A stretch of DNA of 64,000 bases from Bradyrhizobium sp. ISRA430 (GCF_029909975.1 NZ_CP094516.1:3658001-3722000); one strand, 5' to 3'. Shown: positions 8,395 through 17,495, counted from the stretch's first letter. Made by a program: numbers and translations. Notes: generated by a model not told the origin, from the letters alone.

Positions 8395-8520
8395 AGGTCC
8401 GGCGAAGATTTTTTTGACGCCAGGTCAGCAAGGAGTAAGCCGATCGGCACCCCGTTGCGGGTCGCCCCCAAGGGCAGCGGCTGGCGGGGGATCGTGCGAA
8501 GCCAAGACCGGGAGCAAGAG

Positions 8521-10053
8521 ATGCGCTGCACAAGAAGGCGAGGACAGGGTCTTGCAGCCATCGAGATGACCATCGCGCTGCTGATTGGGGCACGGTTATG
8601 TGCGGCGCACGCTGATGAGGTATCGATCGCGCCCGCGGAGCTGAAAGCGGTCGGCACGATCGATTCGCGCTTCCAGTCCTACAACATCGAGATGGTGGAG
8701 GTGACCGGTGGACGGTTCTGGAAACCTTATCCGCGCTGGCAGCGCGCATTCGATGCGCGCAATCGTTACAGCTATAGACCACCGACTGATCTCGCCAGCC
8801 CGCGTCTGCGCATGCTCGCAGCCGCGCTGTCGCCGGCCTATATGCGCGTCAGCGGCACCTGGGCCAATGCGACCTTCCTTGCCGACACGGAAACCCCTCC
8901 CGCGAAACCGCCTGCCGGATTCGACGCCGTGCTCAGCCGCGCGCGGTGGCGCGGCGTCGTCGATTTCGCGCGTGCGGCCGATGCGGAAATCGTGACTTCC
9001 TTCGCAGTCAGTCCCGGCAGCCGCGATCGCAACGGCGTGTGGACGCCGGATCAGGCGCAACGCCTGGTCGATTTCACGCATTCGCTCGGCGGCCACATCG
9101 CGGCGGCCGAATTCATGAACGAGCCGACGCTTGCGGCCGATAACGGCGCACCGCCGGGATATGACGCGAACGCCTATGGCCGCGACTTCAGGATGTTTCG
9201 CGCGTGGATGAAGCGCGCCGCGCCGGAGACGCTGATCGTCGGTCCCGCCTCGGTCGGCGACACCGCCTCACAATCCGCATCGGGCATCACCACGCGCGAT
9301 CTGCTCGCCGCGTCCGGCCCCGGCGTCGATCGCTTCTCCTATCATCACTACAACACGATCTCGCCGCGCTGCGGCGGCCGTGATGATCCGAGGCAGGCGC
9401 TCAAAGAGGAATGGCTCTCCCGTACTGATGCGACACTGGCGGTCTACCGCGCCTTGCGCGACGCGTTCGAGCCGGGCAAGCCGATCTGGCTGACCGAGAC
9501 GGCGAATGCGGCCTGCGGCGGCGACCGCTGGGACAAGACGTTTCTCGACACGTACCGCTATCTCGACCAGCTCGGACGCCTCGCAAGAGCCGGCGTCCAG
9601 GTGGTGATGCACAATACGCTCGCGGCCAGTGATTACGGCCTGCTGGATGAGACGACCTTCCGCCCCCGCCCGAACTACTGGGCCGCGCTGCTCTGGCACC
9701 GCCTGATGGGAACGACGGTGCTCGATGCGGGCGCGGCCGCCGCGCCCGGTCTTCACGTCTACGCGCATTGCCATCCCGCTTCGCGCGGCGCGGTCACGCT
9801 GCTCGCGATCAATATCTCGCGCGACACCTCGCACTCGCTGGTCCTGCCACTTCCGTCCGAACGCTACACGCTTCGCGCGGCGCGGCTGCGAGGCGCGACG
9901 GCGCAACTGAACGGCGGGACGCTCGCGCTCGCGGCAGGCGACCGATTGCCTGATATTGCGGGTCTGCCGACGGCGCCAGGTGCAGTCCGCCTCGCGCCGG
10001 CAACCATCACCTTCCTGGTGGTGCCGGGCGCGGCAAACCCAGCATGCCCTTAG
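8521..10053 (+). CDS. Secreted glycoside hydrolase, GH79 (heparanase/glucuronidase)-like
   Basis: Start set at ATG 8521 (GGGAG 6 nt upstream), giving 510 residues. Residues 1-31 are a signal peptide (basic RRR, hydrophobic core, cut near AAHA). A (beta/alpha)8-barrel follows with the clan-A pair: acid/base Glu in EFMNEP (E201) and nucleophile Glu in IWLTETAN (E326). HHYN at 275-278 also fits heparanase-like enzymes. A C-terminal beta domain starts near 420. It should cleave a glycan, perhaps a glucuronide, in the periplasm or outside. It is adjacent to and divergent from hsp20; no sugar transporter is next to it. Exact specificity is unknown. Confidence 0.75.
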   Translation: MRCTRRRGQGLAAIEMTIALLIGARLCAAHADEVSIAPAELKAVGTIDSRFQSYNIEMVEVTGGRFWKPYPRWQRAFDARNRYSYRPPTDLASPRLRMLAAALSPAYMRVSGTWANATFLADTETPPAKPPAGFDAVLSRARWRGVVDFARAADAEIVTSFAVSPGSRDRNGVWTPDQAQRLVDFTHSLGGHIAAAEFMNEPTLAADNGAPPGYDANAYGRDFRMFRAWMKRAAPETLIVGPASVGDTASQSASGITTRDLLAASGPGVDRFSYHHYNTISPRCGGRDDPRQALKEEWLSRTDATLAVYRALRDAFEPGKPIWLTETANAACGGDRWDKTFLDTYRYLDQLGRLARAGVQVVMHNTLAASDYGLLDETTFRPRPNYWAALLWHRLMGTTVLDAGAAAAPGLHVYAHCHPASRGAVTLLAINISRDTSHSLVLPLPSERYTLRAARLRGATAQLNGGTLALAAGDRLPDIAGLPTAPGAVRLAPATITFLVVPGAANPACP

Positions 10054-10059
10054 CGGCGC

Positions 10060-11361
10060 TCACGACCTGAGCGAATCGCGCGCCGTCTCCGGTGCTATTA
10101 GGGTCGCGATGATGGTGATCACCGAGAGCGCGATGATGTAGAGCGAGACCGCCCAGTACGAGCCGGCCCAGGCGAGCAGCGCCGCTGCGATCAGCGGCGA
10201 GAAGCCGCCACTGAGTGCGGCCGCGACATTAGCCCCTAACGAAGCGCCGCTGTAGCGCACCTGGGTGCGGAACAATTCGGGCATGAACGCCGCCTTCGGT
10301 CCGAATAGCAGCGCATGCGTCAGCGTCATCGTCACGACGAGGGCGAGTGTGATCAGGGCCGGCTCCCTTGTGTCGAGGAACCAGAACAGCGGAAACGCGA
10401 GCGCGACGGAAAAGACGCCGCCGGCCAGGTAGAGCGCCTTGCGGCCAAAAATGTCGGAGAGCCAGCCGGCGAGCGGGAGTGTCGCGAACTCGACGATCGC
10501 GGCGTAGACCACCGCATCCAGGATCACCTGGCGCGGCAGCCCGAGCTTGGTCGTGGCGTAGACCACGGTGAACACGGTGAGCAGATAGGCCAGCCCTACT
10601 TCCGAGACGGTGATGCCGATCGCGAGCAGGAAGCTGCGCCAGTCGCGGCGCAGCACTTCCCACACCGGCTGCGCCAGGACCTTCTTGCGCTCGACCACCT
10701 CCTTGAAGTGCGGGGTCTCCGCGAGCTTCAGCCGCACGATGAAGCCGATGCCGACGAGCAGGATGCTGATCAGAAACGGCACGCGCCAGCCCCAGCTCAG
10801 GAAATCCGCTTCTGGCAGTTTCGTCATGAGGGCGAAGATGCCGGTGGAGGCGGCTACCCCGACGGGAAACCCGATCTGAACCAGACTGCCATAGAAGCCG
10901 CGGCGGTTGCCGGCATGCTCGATCACCATGACGACCGCCCCGCTCCATTCGCCGCCGAGCCCGATGCCCTGGATGAAGCGCAGGATGACGAGGAAGATCG
11001 GCGCCCAAACGCCGATCTGGCTGTAGGTCGGCAGGCAGCCGATCAGGAAGGTGCCGAGCCCCATCGCGATCATGGTCACCACCAGCATGGCTTTGCGGCC
11101 GAGCCGGTCGCCGTAATGTCCGATGATGGCGCCGCCGATCGGGCGCGCGACGAAGCCGACCGCATAGGTCGAGAACGCCGCGAGTGTGCCGACGAAGGGA
11201 TCGAAGCTCGGAAAGAACAGCTTGTTGAGCACGAGCGCTGCGGCCGTGCCGTAGATCAGGAAGTCGTACCACTCGATCGCGGTGCCGAGCGCGCTCGCCC
11301 AGACCACATGCGCCGTCGTCGATTTCTCCGTCGCGGCGGCGACCTCCGTTGCTGCCGTCAT
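10060..11361 (-). CDS. MFS transporter, metabolite:H+ symporter (MHS) family
   Basis: 433 residues from ATG 11361 (GGGGCAGG just upstream); upstream in-frame starts to 11397 lack an RBS. Twelve membrane segments. MHS hallmarks include IEWYDFLIYG at the N-terminus, GHYGDRLGRK (loop 2-3) and GIGLGGEWSGA in TM4. It imports organic acids, osmolytes or aromatic acids with protons. It is divergent from the substrate-binding protein at 11575 with about 210 bp between, and converges on the GH79-like gene. Substrate unknown. Confidence 0.85.
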   Translation of the reverse strand: MTAATEVAAATEKSTTAHVVWASALGTAIEWYDFLIYGTAAALVLNKLFFPSFDPFVGTLAAFSTYAVGFVARPIGGAIIGHYGDRLGRKAMLVVTMIAMGLGTFLIGCLPTYSQIGVWAPIFLVILRFIQGIGLGGEWSGAVVMVIEHAGNRRGFYGSLVQIGFPVGVAASTGIFALMTKLPEADFLSWGWRVPFLISILLVGIGFIVRLKLAETPHFKEVVERKKVLAQPVWEVLRRDWRSFLLAIGITVSEVGLAYLLTVFTVVYATTKLGLPRQVILDAVVYAAIVEFATLPLAGWLSDIFGRKALYLAGGVFSVALAFPLFWFLDTREPALITLALVVTMTLTHALLFGPKAAFMPELFRTQVRYSGASLGANVAAALSGGFSPLIAAALLAWAGSYWAVSLYIIALSVITIIATLIAPETARDSLRS

Positions 11362-11491
11362 GCCCTGCCCCAGATTGCCGGCAGGCATCATGGCCAATCA
11401 CGAAGTTGGTTGCAACTTGCTCAGGCATCGACGTCTGGTCGTCCTAGCGGCAGCCGTCTGCTCGCGCACCCCGGAACCGCCCGATTCGCCA

Positions 11492-11524
11492 TTGACAAAC
11501 TAATTTGCCAATATCTAATTTACC
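11492..11524 (+). promoter_or_regulatory. Promoter-like TTGACA and a direct repeat upstream of the binding-protein gene
   Basis: TTGACA (11492-11497), 17-nt spacer, CTAATT (11515-11520). Overlapping it, CTAATTTGCC (11500-11509) and CTAATTTACC (11515-11524) form a direct repeat with a 15-bp period. This is a plausible core promoter with a regulator site, possibly for the IclR encoded at 14554. Confidence 0.45.
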
Positions 11525-11574
11525 GCCAACTCCATACCTGCCGCAAGACGCGGACATAAAGAGAGGGAACGACG

Positions 11575-12789
11575 ATGAGAGGGCTTTTGGCCTGCGCCGT
11601 GGTCGCGGCCATGACTTCGACGGCGATGACGACGGCGGCACATGCGCAGGTCTCCGACGACGTGGTGCGGATCGGCGTGTTGACGGATTTGTCGAGCTGG
11701 GGCCGCGACAACAGCGGGCCGGGCTCGGTCGAGGCCGCCAAGATGGCGGTGGAGGAATTCGGGCCGACCGTGCTCGGCAAGCCGATCGAGATCATCAGCG
11801 CCGACCATCAGATGAAGACCGACGTCGGCGTGCAGATCGTGCGCGGCTGGTTCGACAACGGCAAGGTCGATGCGGTCGTCGACATCCCGAACTCCGGCAT
11901 CGCGATCGCCGTCCACAACATGGTGCGCGAGCGCAACAAGATCGCCCTACTCTCCGGTCCGGGCGCAAGCTCGCTGACGGACGAGCTGTGCAGCCCGAAC
12001 ACCGTGCATTTCACCTACGACACCTACGCGCTGTCGAAGGTGACCGCCTCTGCCGTGATCAAGGAAGGCGGCAAGTCCTGGTACTTCATCACCGCCGACT
12101 ACGCCTTCGGCCAGCAGCTCGAGAAGGACGCGACGCGCTTCATCAACGAGATGGGCGGCAAGGTGCTCGGCGGCGTGCGGCATCCGACCAACACGGCCGA
12201 CTTCTCCTCCTTCGCGCTGCAGGCGCAAAGCTCCAAGGCCGACGTGGTGGCCTTCGCCAATGCCGGCCAGGACACCGATAACGCGATCAAGCAGTCCGGC
12301 GAGTTCGGCCTGGTGCAGGGCGGCCAGAAGCTCGTCGGCCTCTTGATGTTCGACACCGACGTGCACGCGATCGGCCTCAAGGCCGCGCAGGGCACCTACA
12401 TGACCACGGCCTCCTACTGGAACATGGACGAAGCGACCCGCGCCTGGTCGAAGAAATTCTATGAGCGCACCAAGGTGATGCCGACGATGATCCAGACTGG
12501 CGTCTACGGTTCGGTGCTGCACTATCTGAAAGGCATCAAGGCCGCCGGCACCGACGATCCCGCCAAGGTGATGGCGAAGATGCGCGAGCTGCCGATCGAG
12601 GATATCTTCGTCCATGGCGGCAAGTTGCGCGAGGACGGCCGCGTCATCCGCGACATGTATCTCGCCAAGGTGAAGTCGCCCGAGCAGTCCAAGGAACCCT
12701 GGGACTACCTCGATATCGTCAAGACCGTGAAGGGCGAGGATGCCTTCCGTCCGGTCTCCGAGTCCAAGTGTCCGCTCTTGAAGAAGTGA
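11575..12789 (+). CDS. ABC transporter substrate-binding protein, branched-chain amino acid/aromatic type
   Basis: 404 residues, with a signal peptide 1-25 (cut after AAHA) and a periplasmic-binding type 1 (LivJ-like) fold (VRIGVLTDLSSWG, NSGIAIAVHN, DYAFGQQLEKD). In this family such proteins bind branched-chain amino acids, amides or aromatic acids for import. No LivHMGF permease or ATPase genes lie in the window, so it is an orphan that must use a remote transporter. GAGGGAAC precedes ATG. It is followed 7 bp later by a KstD-like flavoprotein and then an IclR regulator, suggesting one operon. Confidence 0.88.
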   Translation: MRGLLACAVVAAMTSTAMTTAAHAQVSDDVVRIGVLTDLSSWGRDNSGPGSVEAAKMAVEEFGPTVLGKPIEIISADHQMKTDVGVQIVRGWFDNGKVDAVVDIPNSGIAIAVHNMVRERNKIALLSGPGASSLTDELCSPNTVHFTYDTYALSKVTASAVIKEGGKSWYFITADYAFGQQLEKDATRFINEMGGKVLGGVRHPTNTADFSSFALQAQSSKADVVAFANAGQDTDNAIKQSGEFGLVQGGQKLVGLLMFDTDVHAIGLKAAQGTYMTTASYWNMDEATRAWSKKFYERTKVMPTMIQTGVYGSVLHYLKGIKAAGTDDPAKVMAKMRELPIEDIFVHGGKLREDGRVIRDMYLAKVKSPEQSKEPWDYLDIVKTVKGEDAFRPVSESKCPLLKK

Positions 12790-12796
12790 GGCCCGC

Positions 12797-14530
12797 ATGA
12801 CCGGCAACGAGCGCAGCGCAATTGAGACTTACGAGTGCGATGTGCTCGTGGCCGGATCGGGTGCGTCCGGCATGTCGGCCGCGATCACCGCCCGCTCCCG
12901 CGGCCTCGACGTGCTGATCGTCGAGAAGGAGCCTCGCTTCGGCGGCACCACGGCCCGCTCCGGCGGCTGGCTCTGGATCCCCGGCACCTCGCTGGCGAAG
13001 GCCTACGGCATCGAGGAGACGCCGGAGCAGGCCTGCACATACCTGCGGCACGAAGCCGGCAACAATTTTGACGCCGCGCGGGTCGATGCGTTCTTGAGCG
13101 CCGGCCCCGAGGCGGTCGATTTCTTCACCACCAAGACCGCGCTGCGCTTCGACATGCCGCTGGTGTTTCCGGACTATCATGCGGAAGCACCCGGCGGCGC
13201 CCAAGGCGGCCGCTCGATGGTGACGCGCCCGTTCGACGGCCGCGAGCTCGGCGACCAGATCAAGACGCTCGGCATGCCGCTTCCGGAGCTCACCGTGTTC
13301 GGCATGATGCTCGGATCGGGCAAGGAGATCATCCATTTCATGCGCGTGACGAAGTCGCTGACCTCGGCGGTCTACGTCGCAAAGCGCCTGTCGCGGCACT
13401 TTATGGACGTGCTGCGTTATGGCCGCGGCATGACGCTGACCAACGGCAATGCGCTCGCGGGACGCCTCGCGAAATCCGCGCTCGACCTCAAGATACCGAT
13501 GTGGCTGTCCTCCCCCGTGCGCGAGCTGACGATCGAGAACGGCGCAGTGACCGGCGCGATCGTCACGCGCGAGGGACGCGATGTACGTATTCGCGCGCGC
13601 CAAGGTGTCGTGCTCGCCTGCGGCGGCTTTCCGCACGACGTAGAGCGGCGCAAACAAATGTTTCCGCACGCGCCGACCGGCAACGAGCACTATTCGCCCG
13701 GACCGGCCGGCAATACCGGCGATGGCCTGCGTCTTGCGGAAAGCGCCGGCGGCCGCATCGAGGATCGCCTGCCGAACGCGGCGGCCTGGGTGCCGGTGTC
13801 GCTGACCACGCGCAAGGACGGCTCAAAGGGCGTGATGCCGCACTTCATCGACCGCGCCAAGCCGGGCGTGATCGCCGTGATGCGCGACGGCAAGCGCTTT
13901 GCCAACGAAGGCAACTCCTATCACGACTTCGTCCAGGCCATGGTCAAGGCGGCAAAGCCCGGCGAGGAGATCGCCGCCTTCCTCGTCTGCGATCACAAGA
14001 CGCTGCGCAAATACGGCCTCGGTTGCGTGCCGCCCTTCCCGATGCCGCTCGGCCATCACTTGCGCACCGGCTATCTCATGCGCGGCGATACGCTGGAGGC
14101 GCTCGCGGCGAAAGCGGGCATCGACGCCAAGGCCTTCGCCGAGACCGTGGCGCAGTTCAACGCTACCGCGCCGCAAGGCCATGATGGCGCCTTCGGCAAG
14201 GGCTCGAAGGCCTATAATCGCTACCAGGGCGACGCGCTGCATGGCCCCAACCCCTGCGTCGCGCCGCTCGAGACCGGCCCGTTCTACGCCATCAAGATGG
14301 TGGTCGGCGATCTCGGCACCTATGCCGGCATCGTCACCGACGAGAACGCCCGCGCGCTCGACGCCGAAGGCCGCGTCATCCCCGGGCTCTATGCCGCCGG
14401 CAACGACATGGCGAGCATCATGGGCGGTAACTATCCGGGCGCCGGCATCACGCTTGGGCCGGCGCTGACCTTCGGTTACATTGCCGGCCGTCATCTCGCC
14501 GACAGCGCCGCCAAGCGCAGCGCGGCGTAA
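12797..14530 (+). CDS. FAD-dependent oxidoreductase, FAD_binding_2 (3-ketosteroid dehydrogenase/fumarate reductase-like)
   Basis: 577 residues. FAD-binding Rossmann motif GSGASG at 20-25 with EKEPRFGGTTARSGG downstream, and the C-terminal FAD signature GLYAAGNDMASIMGGNYPGA. This matches the KstD/flavocytochrome-c group that oxidises or reduces C-C bonds next to a carbonyl. There is no signal peptide, so it is cytoplasmic. It lies between a solute-binding protein and an IclR regulator, so it probably acts on the imported compound; steroid use is only one possibility. No haem motif seen. Confidence 0.82.
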   Translation: MTGNERSAIETYECDVLVAGSGASGMSAAITARSRGLDVLIVEKEPRFGGTTARSGGWLWIPGTSLAKAYGIEETPEQACTYLRHEAGNNFDAARVDAFLSAGPEAVDFFTTKTALRFDMPLVFPDYHAEAPGGAQGGRSMVTRPFDGRELGDQIKTLGMPLPELTVFGMMLGSGKEIIHFMRVTKSLTSAVYVAKRLSRHFMDVLRYGRGMTLTNGNALAGRLAKSALDLKIPMWLSSPVRELTIENGAVTGAIVTREGRDVRIRARQGVVLACGGFPHDVERRKQMFPHAPTGNEHYSPGPAGNTGDGLRLAESAGGRIEDRLPNAAAWVPVSLTTRKDGSKGVMPHFIDRAKPGVIAVMRDGKRFANEGNSYHDFVQAMVKAAKPGEEIAAFLVCDHKTLRKYGLGCVPPFPMPLGHHLRTGYLMRGDTLEALAAKAGIDAKAFAETVAQFNATAPQGHDGAFGKGSKAYNRYQGDALHGPNPCVAPLETGPFYAIKMVVGDLGTYAGIVTDENARALDAEGRVIPGLYAAGNDMASIMGGNYPGAGITLGPALTFGYIAGRHLADSAAKRSAA

Positions 14531-14553
14531 CCGAAACACGCGCTAGGAGGCGC

Positions 14554-15348
14554 ATGAAGAGAGAAAGCCGCGGCATCCAGTCGATCGAGGTCGGCGGAGA
14601 ATTGCTCCGCGCGCTCGCCAGGAGCGGCGAGCCGATGATGCTGCGCGATCTCGCGCGCGAGGCCGGCATGACGCCGGCCAAAGCACATCCCTATCTCGCC
14701 AGCTTCTCCCGCATCGGGCTGATCGAGCAGGACGAAACCACCGGCCGCTACGAGATCGGCGCGCTGGCGCTGGAGCTCGGCCTGATCAGCCTGCGCCGGC
14801 TTTCCGGCGTGCGCATCGCAAGGCCGAAGATCGCGGCACTCGCGAGCCAGATCGGCCACGCGGTCTCACTGGCGGTGTGGGGCACGCATGGTCCGACCGT
14901 GGTGCAGCTCGAAGAGCCCGGCCAGCCGGTTCACATCGTGATGCGCGCCGGTTCGGTGATGGCGCTGCTGGAGACCGCGACCGGCCGCGCCTTTGCCGCC
15001 TTCCTGCCGGAGAAGACGATCAGCGCCGCACTCGAAAGCGGCCTCGACCGTCATGGGGTCGGCTACAATCCGAAGCGCGCAATCAAGAGCGCGAAGGTCA
15101 CTGAGATGCTCGCCGAGGTCCGCAAGCACGGCCTCGCACGCGCGCTCGGCGATCCCCTGCCCGGCGTCAACGCGTTCTCCGCGCCGGTTTTCGATCATTC
15201 CGGCCATGTCGCGCTGGTCATCACCGCGATGGGCCCGGAAGGCACTTTCGATGCGCGCTGGGACAGCCCCATCGCCAATGCCTTGCGCGACTGCGCCGGC
15301 AGCATCTCGAAGCGGCTCGGCCACGGGGTGACGCTAGCGGCGGAGTGA
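14554..15348 (+). CDS. IclR-family transcriptional regulator
   Basis: 264 residues. N-terminal winged HTH at about 8-70 (SIEVGGELLRALARSGEP, LRDLAREAGM), IclR effector domain about 80-255 ending RLGHGV. AGGAGG stands before ATG. It is 23 bp after the flavoprotein gene and is likely to control the 11575-15348 unit. IclR proteins commonly sense aromatic or carboxylic acids. Confidence 0.88.
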   Translation: MKRESRGIQSIEVGGELLRALARSGEPMMLRDLAREAGMTPAKAHPYLASFSRIGLIEQDETTGRYEIGALALELGLISLRRLSGVRIARPKIAALASQIGHAVSLAVWGTHGPTVVQLEEPGQPVHIVMRAGSVMALLETATGRAFAAFLPEKTISAALESGLDRHGVGYNPKRAIKSAKVTEMLAEVRKHGLARALGDPLPGVNAFSAPVFDHSGHVALVITAMGPEGTFDARWDSPIANALRDCAGSISKRLGHGVTLAAE

Positions 15349-15376
15349 GCGCAGGCTGCCGCATATAACAACCGCA

Positions 15377-15480
15377 GTCATGCCCCGCGCAGGCGGGGCA
15401 TCCAGTACGCCATGGCGCCTCGGTTCAATCGCAGGCGTCACGGAGTACTGGATCGCCCGGTCAAGCCGGGCGATGACACC
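15377..15480. repeat. Palindromic intergenic repeat, copy 1 (family A)
   Basis: About 104 bp: GTCATGCCCCGC, GGCGGGGCATCCAGTACGCC at one end and GGAGTACTGGATCGCCCG, GGGCGATGACACC at the other. The ends contain inverted CCAGTAC/GTACTGG and internal GC hairpins. A second copy with the same ends and a diverged centre is at 38225-38328. Bradyrhizobium-type REP element between convergent iclR and SDR genes. Confidence 0.8.
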
Positions 15481-15494
15481 GGAGGATGCGGAGC

Positions 15495-16274
15495 CTACTT
15501 CTCCTTCACCGGCACCGTATAGTTCAGGATCAGCCGGCCGCCGTCCGGATAGATCGTCTGTCCGGTGATGTAGGACGCATCGTCGCTCGCCAGGAACGCG
15601 ACGACGGAAGCGACCTCGCTCGGCTCGCCGCCGCGGCCGATCGGGGTGCGCGATAGCACGTTCTTGCGAGCATCCTCGGAAGTGTAGATCGCCGACGCCA
15701 CCATGTCGGTCAGGATCGTGCCCGGCCCGACCGCCACCACGCGGATGTCGTGCGGAGCGAGCGCGACGGCAGCGACCGACGTGAGCTGCTTCATGCCGCC
15801 CTTGGAGATGGCGTAGGTCGCGAGCGTCGGGATCGCCAGCAGCGCGTTGACCGAGGACATGTTGATGATGACCCCGCCGCCGCCTTGCGCGATCATCTGC
15901 TTCGCTGCCGCTTGCACGCCGAAGAACGCGCCCTTCAGGTTGATGGCGATGACGTCGTCGAAATCCTGCTCGGAAATCTGCAGGATGTCCTGGTTGCGGG
16001 CGACGCCGGCATTGTTGACCATGATGTCGAGCCGGCCGAATTCCTTGACGGCGGTTGCGACGAGCTGGTCGACGTCGGCGCGCTTGGCGACATTGCCAAC
16101 GACGGTGCGCAAGGCATCCGGCTGTCCGAGCTCGGCGGCCGTCTTGGCGAGGCCATCGGCATCGACATCCGAGATGACGACCTTGACGCCGTCGTCGAGG
16201 AATCGCTGTGCGCAGGCCTTGCCGATGCCGCGCGCCGCGCCGGTGATGGCAGCGACCTTGCCGGAAAGTTTCAT
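15495..16274 (-). CDS. Short-chain dehydrogenase/reductase (SDR)
   Basis: 259 residues from ATG 16274 (GGAGTGAG upstream; GTG 16283 is the alternative). Classical SDR: TGAARGIG (11-18), NNAG (87-90), catalytic Ser near 140, Y154 and K158 (YAISK). It oxidises or reduces an alcohol/carbonyl with NAD(P). It follows the split ThDP decarboxylase genes on the same strand (57 bp gap), so it may reduce or oxidise the aldehyde or a hydroxy acid of that pathway. Confidence 0.85.
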   Translation of the reverse strand: MKLSGKVAAITGAARGIGKACAQRFLDDGVKVVISDVDADGLAKTAAELGQPDALRTVVGNVAKRADVDQLVATAVKEFGRLDIMVNNAGVARNQDILQISEQDFDDVIAINLKGAFFGVQAAAKQMIAQGGGGVIINMSSVNALLAIPTLATYAISKGGMKQLTSVAAVALAPHDIRVVAVGPGTILTDMVASAIYTSEDARKNVLSRTPIGRGGEPSEVASVVAFLASDDASYITGQTIYPDGGRLILNYTVPVKEK

Positions 16275-16331
16275 GGGTCTCACTCCAGAATAGCTGCTCG
16301 CGGCGGGCCCACGCCGGGTGAGAGCTCCGAC

Positions 16332-16928
16332 CTAGAGCGCCGCAAAGCCGAGATGAGCACGGAACCGGTTCGTGATAAAGACGGCATCGCGTGAGGGCAG
16401 CGAGCGCGCCGGATTTTCCGCCCGCACCTTGATGACGAAAAGGCGCGGCCCGTCGGCGGGCTCGCCGATTTGCGCCGCGAGGAGCTCCACCTCCTCGATC
16501 GTTCGCACGGTTCCGGTCGTGGCGAAGCCGCAAGCCGCGGCAATCGCCGTGAGATCGACGCCGCGCCCGGTGTGGCTCGCCTGCATGCCGGTCTCGCCAA
16601 AGTGCTGGTTGTCGATCACGACGATGTCGAGATTGCGCGGGCGCGCGACACCGACGGTGGCGATGCCGCCAAGCCCCATCAACTGTTCGCCGTCGCCGGT
16701 CAGGACCAGGATTCGCTTTTCCGGTTGCGCCTGCGCCAGGCCAAGCCCGATCAGCGCGGCGCCGCCCATCGCCCCCCAGAGATAGAAATTGTCGTCGCGG
16801 TCGCCGACCGCATGCAAGTCATAGGTGGGGGAACCGAGGCCGGCGACGATCAGCGTGTCCTGGCGATGCTTCAGGAGGGTCGCCACGGCGGCGCGGCGTT
16901 CGAGCTGGGGTTGGAGCGAGCTAGGCAT
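16332..16928 (-). CDS. ThDP-dependent decarboxylase, beta (ThDP-binding) subunit, sulfopyruvate/phosphonopyruvate decarboxylase-like
   Basis: 198 residues: only the C-terminal pyrophosphate (PP) domain of a ThDP enzyme. The Mg-ThDP motif is seen as GDG (78-80) through to N107 (IDNQHF). Split enzymes of this size are ComE-type sulfopyruvate decarboxylase subunits. It follows the alpha-subunit gene by 6 bp, so the pair forms one enzyme with the active site at the interface. The likely reaction is non-oxidative decarboxylation of a 2-oxo acid to an aldehyde. Confidence 0.8.
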   Translation of the reverse strand: MPSSLQPQLERRAAVATLLKHRQDTLIVAGLGSPTYDLHAVGDRDDNFYLWGAMGGAALIGLGLAQAQPEKRILVLTGDGEQLMGLGGIATVGVARPRNLDIVVIDNQHFGETGMQASHTGRGVDLTAIAAACGFATTGTVRTIEEVELLAAQIGEPADGPRLFVIKVRAENPARSLPSRDAVFITNRFRAHLGFAAL

Positions 16929-16934
16929 GTGCAA

Positions 16935-17495
16935 TCACCACTTCTTCCGGCCGATCAGGCGCTGTCCGATCAGCACCGCGATCTGCTGATCGGCGTCATA
17001 GGCGAGCGCCGCGGCGGATTGTACGGTCTCGATCAGGTCATCCGGCGTCTCGGCGCGCATCACCGTGACGCCGATCGCCTCCAGCGACGGCTGCGTCGCG
17101 CGGCTCATCGGCACCTGCCAGGGATTGAACTCGGCCCATTCGCCGCGCATCGTCACCAGCATCAGCAGCGGAAATCGGCCGATCGCCGACAGCGACAGCA
17201 TGTTGATGCAATTGCCGACTCCGCTCGACTGCATCAGCAAGACGCTGCGCTGGCCGCCAAGCCAGGCACCCGCCGCGATCGCGACACCCTCCTCCTCGGT
17301 CGTCAGCACATTGGTGGTGACGTCGCGGTCGGCAGAGAACAGGCGGATGAGCTGGCTGTGGCCGGCATCCGGCACGTAGGACATCTGCCGGACGTCGGCG
17401 GCTTTCAGGACGCGATAGAGCTCGGAAGGCCAGTCATCGCCGGCGCGGGATTCGAGATTCGGTTGAGGGCTGTGCACCGCGGGTCTCCGTTGCAT
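16935..17495 (-). CDS. ThDP-dependent decarboxylase, alpha (pyrimidine-binding) subunit, ComD-like
   Basis: 186 residues, the N-terminal Pyr domain only. It carries SYVPDAGHSQLI and the activating glutamate region TTEEEGVAIAAGAW, then MQSSGVGNCINM. This matches ComD-type sulfopyruvate decarboxylase alpha subunits or a split phosphonopyruvate decarboxylase. Partner of the beta subunit immediately downstream. The specific 2-oxo acid is unproven; nearby aminotransferase and amino-acid dehydrogenase genes could supply it. Confidence 0.78.
   Translation of the reverse strand: MQRRPAVHSPQPNLESRAGDDWPSELYRVLKAADVRQMSYVPDAGHSQLIRLFSADRDVTTNVLTTEEEGVAIAAGAWLGGQRSVLLMQSSGVGNCINMLSLSAIGRFPLLMLVTMRGEWAEFNPWQVPMSRATQPSLEAIGVTVMRAETPDDLIETVQSAAALAYDADQQIAVLIGQRLIGRKKW

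Noticed and set aside
10315..11559. A 414-codon plus-strand frame opposite the MHS transporter
   Set aside because: Composition (RRR, DRDR) is typical of the mirror frame of a membrane-protein gene; no motifs.
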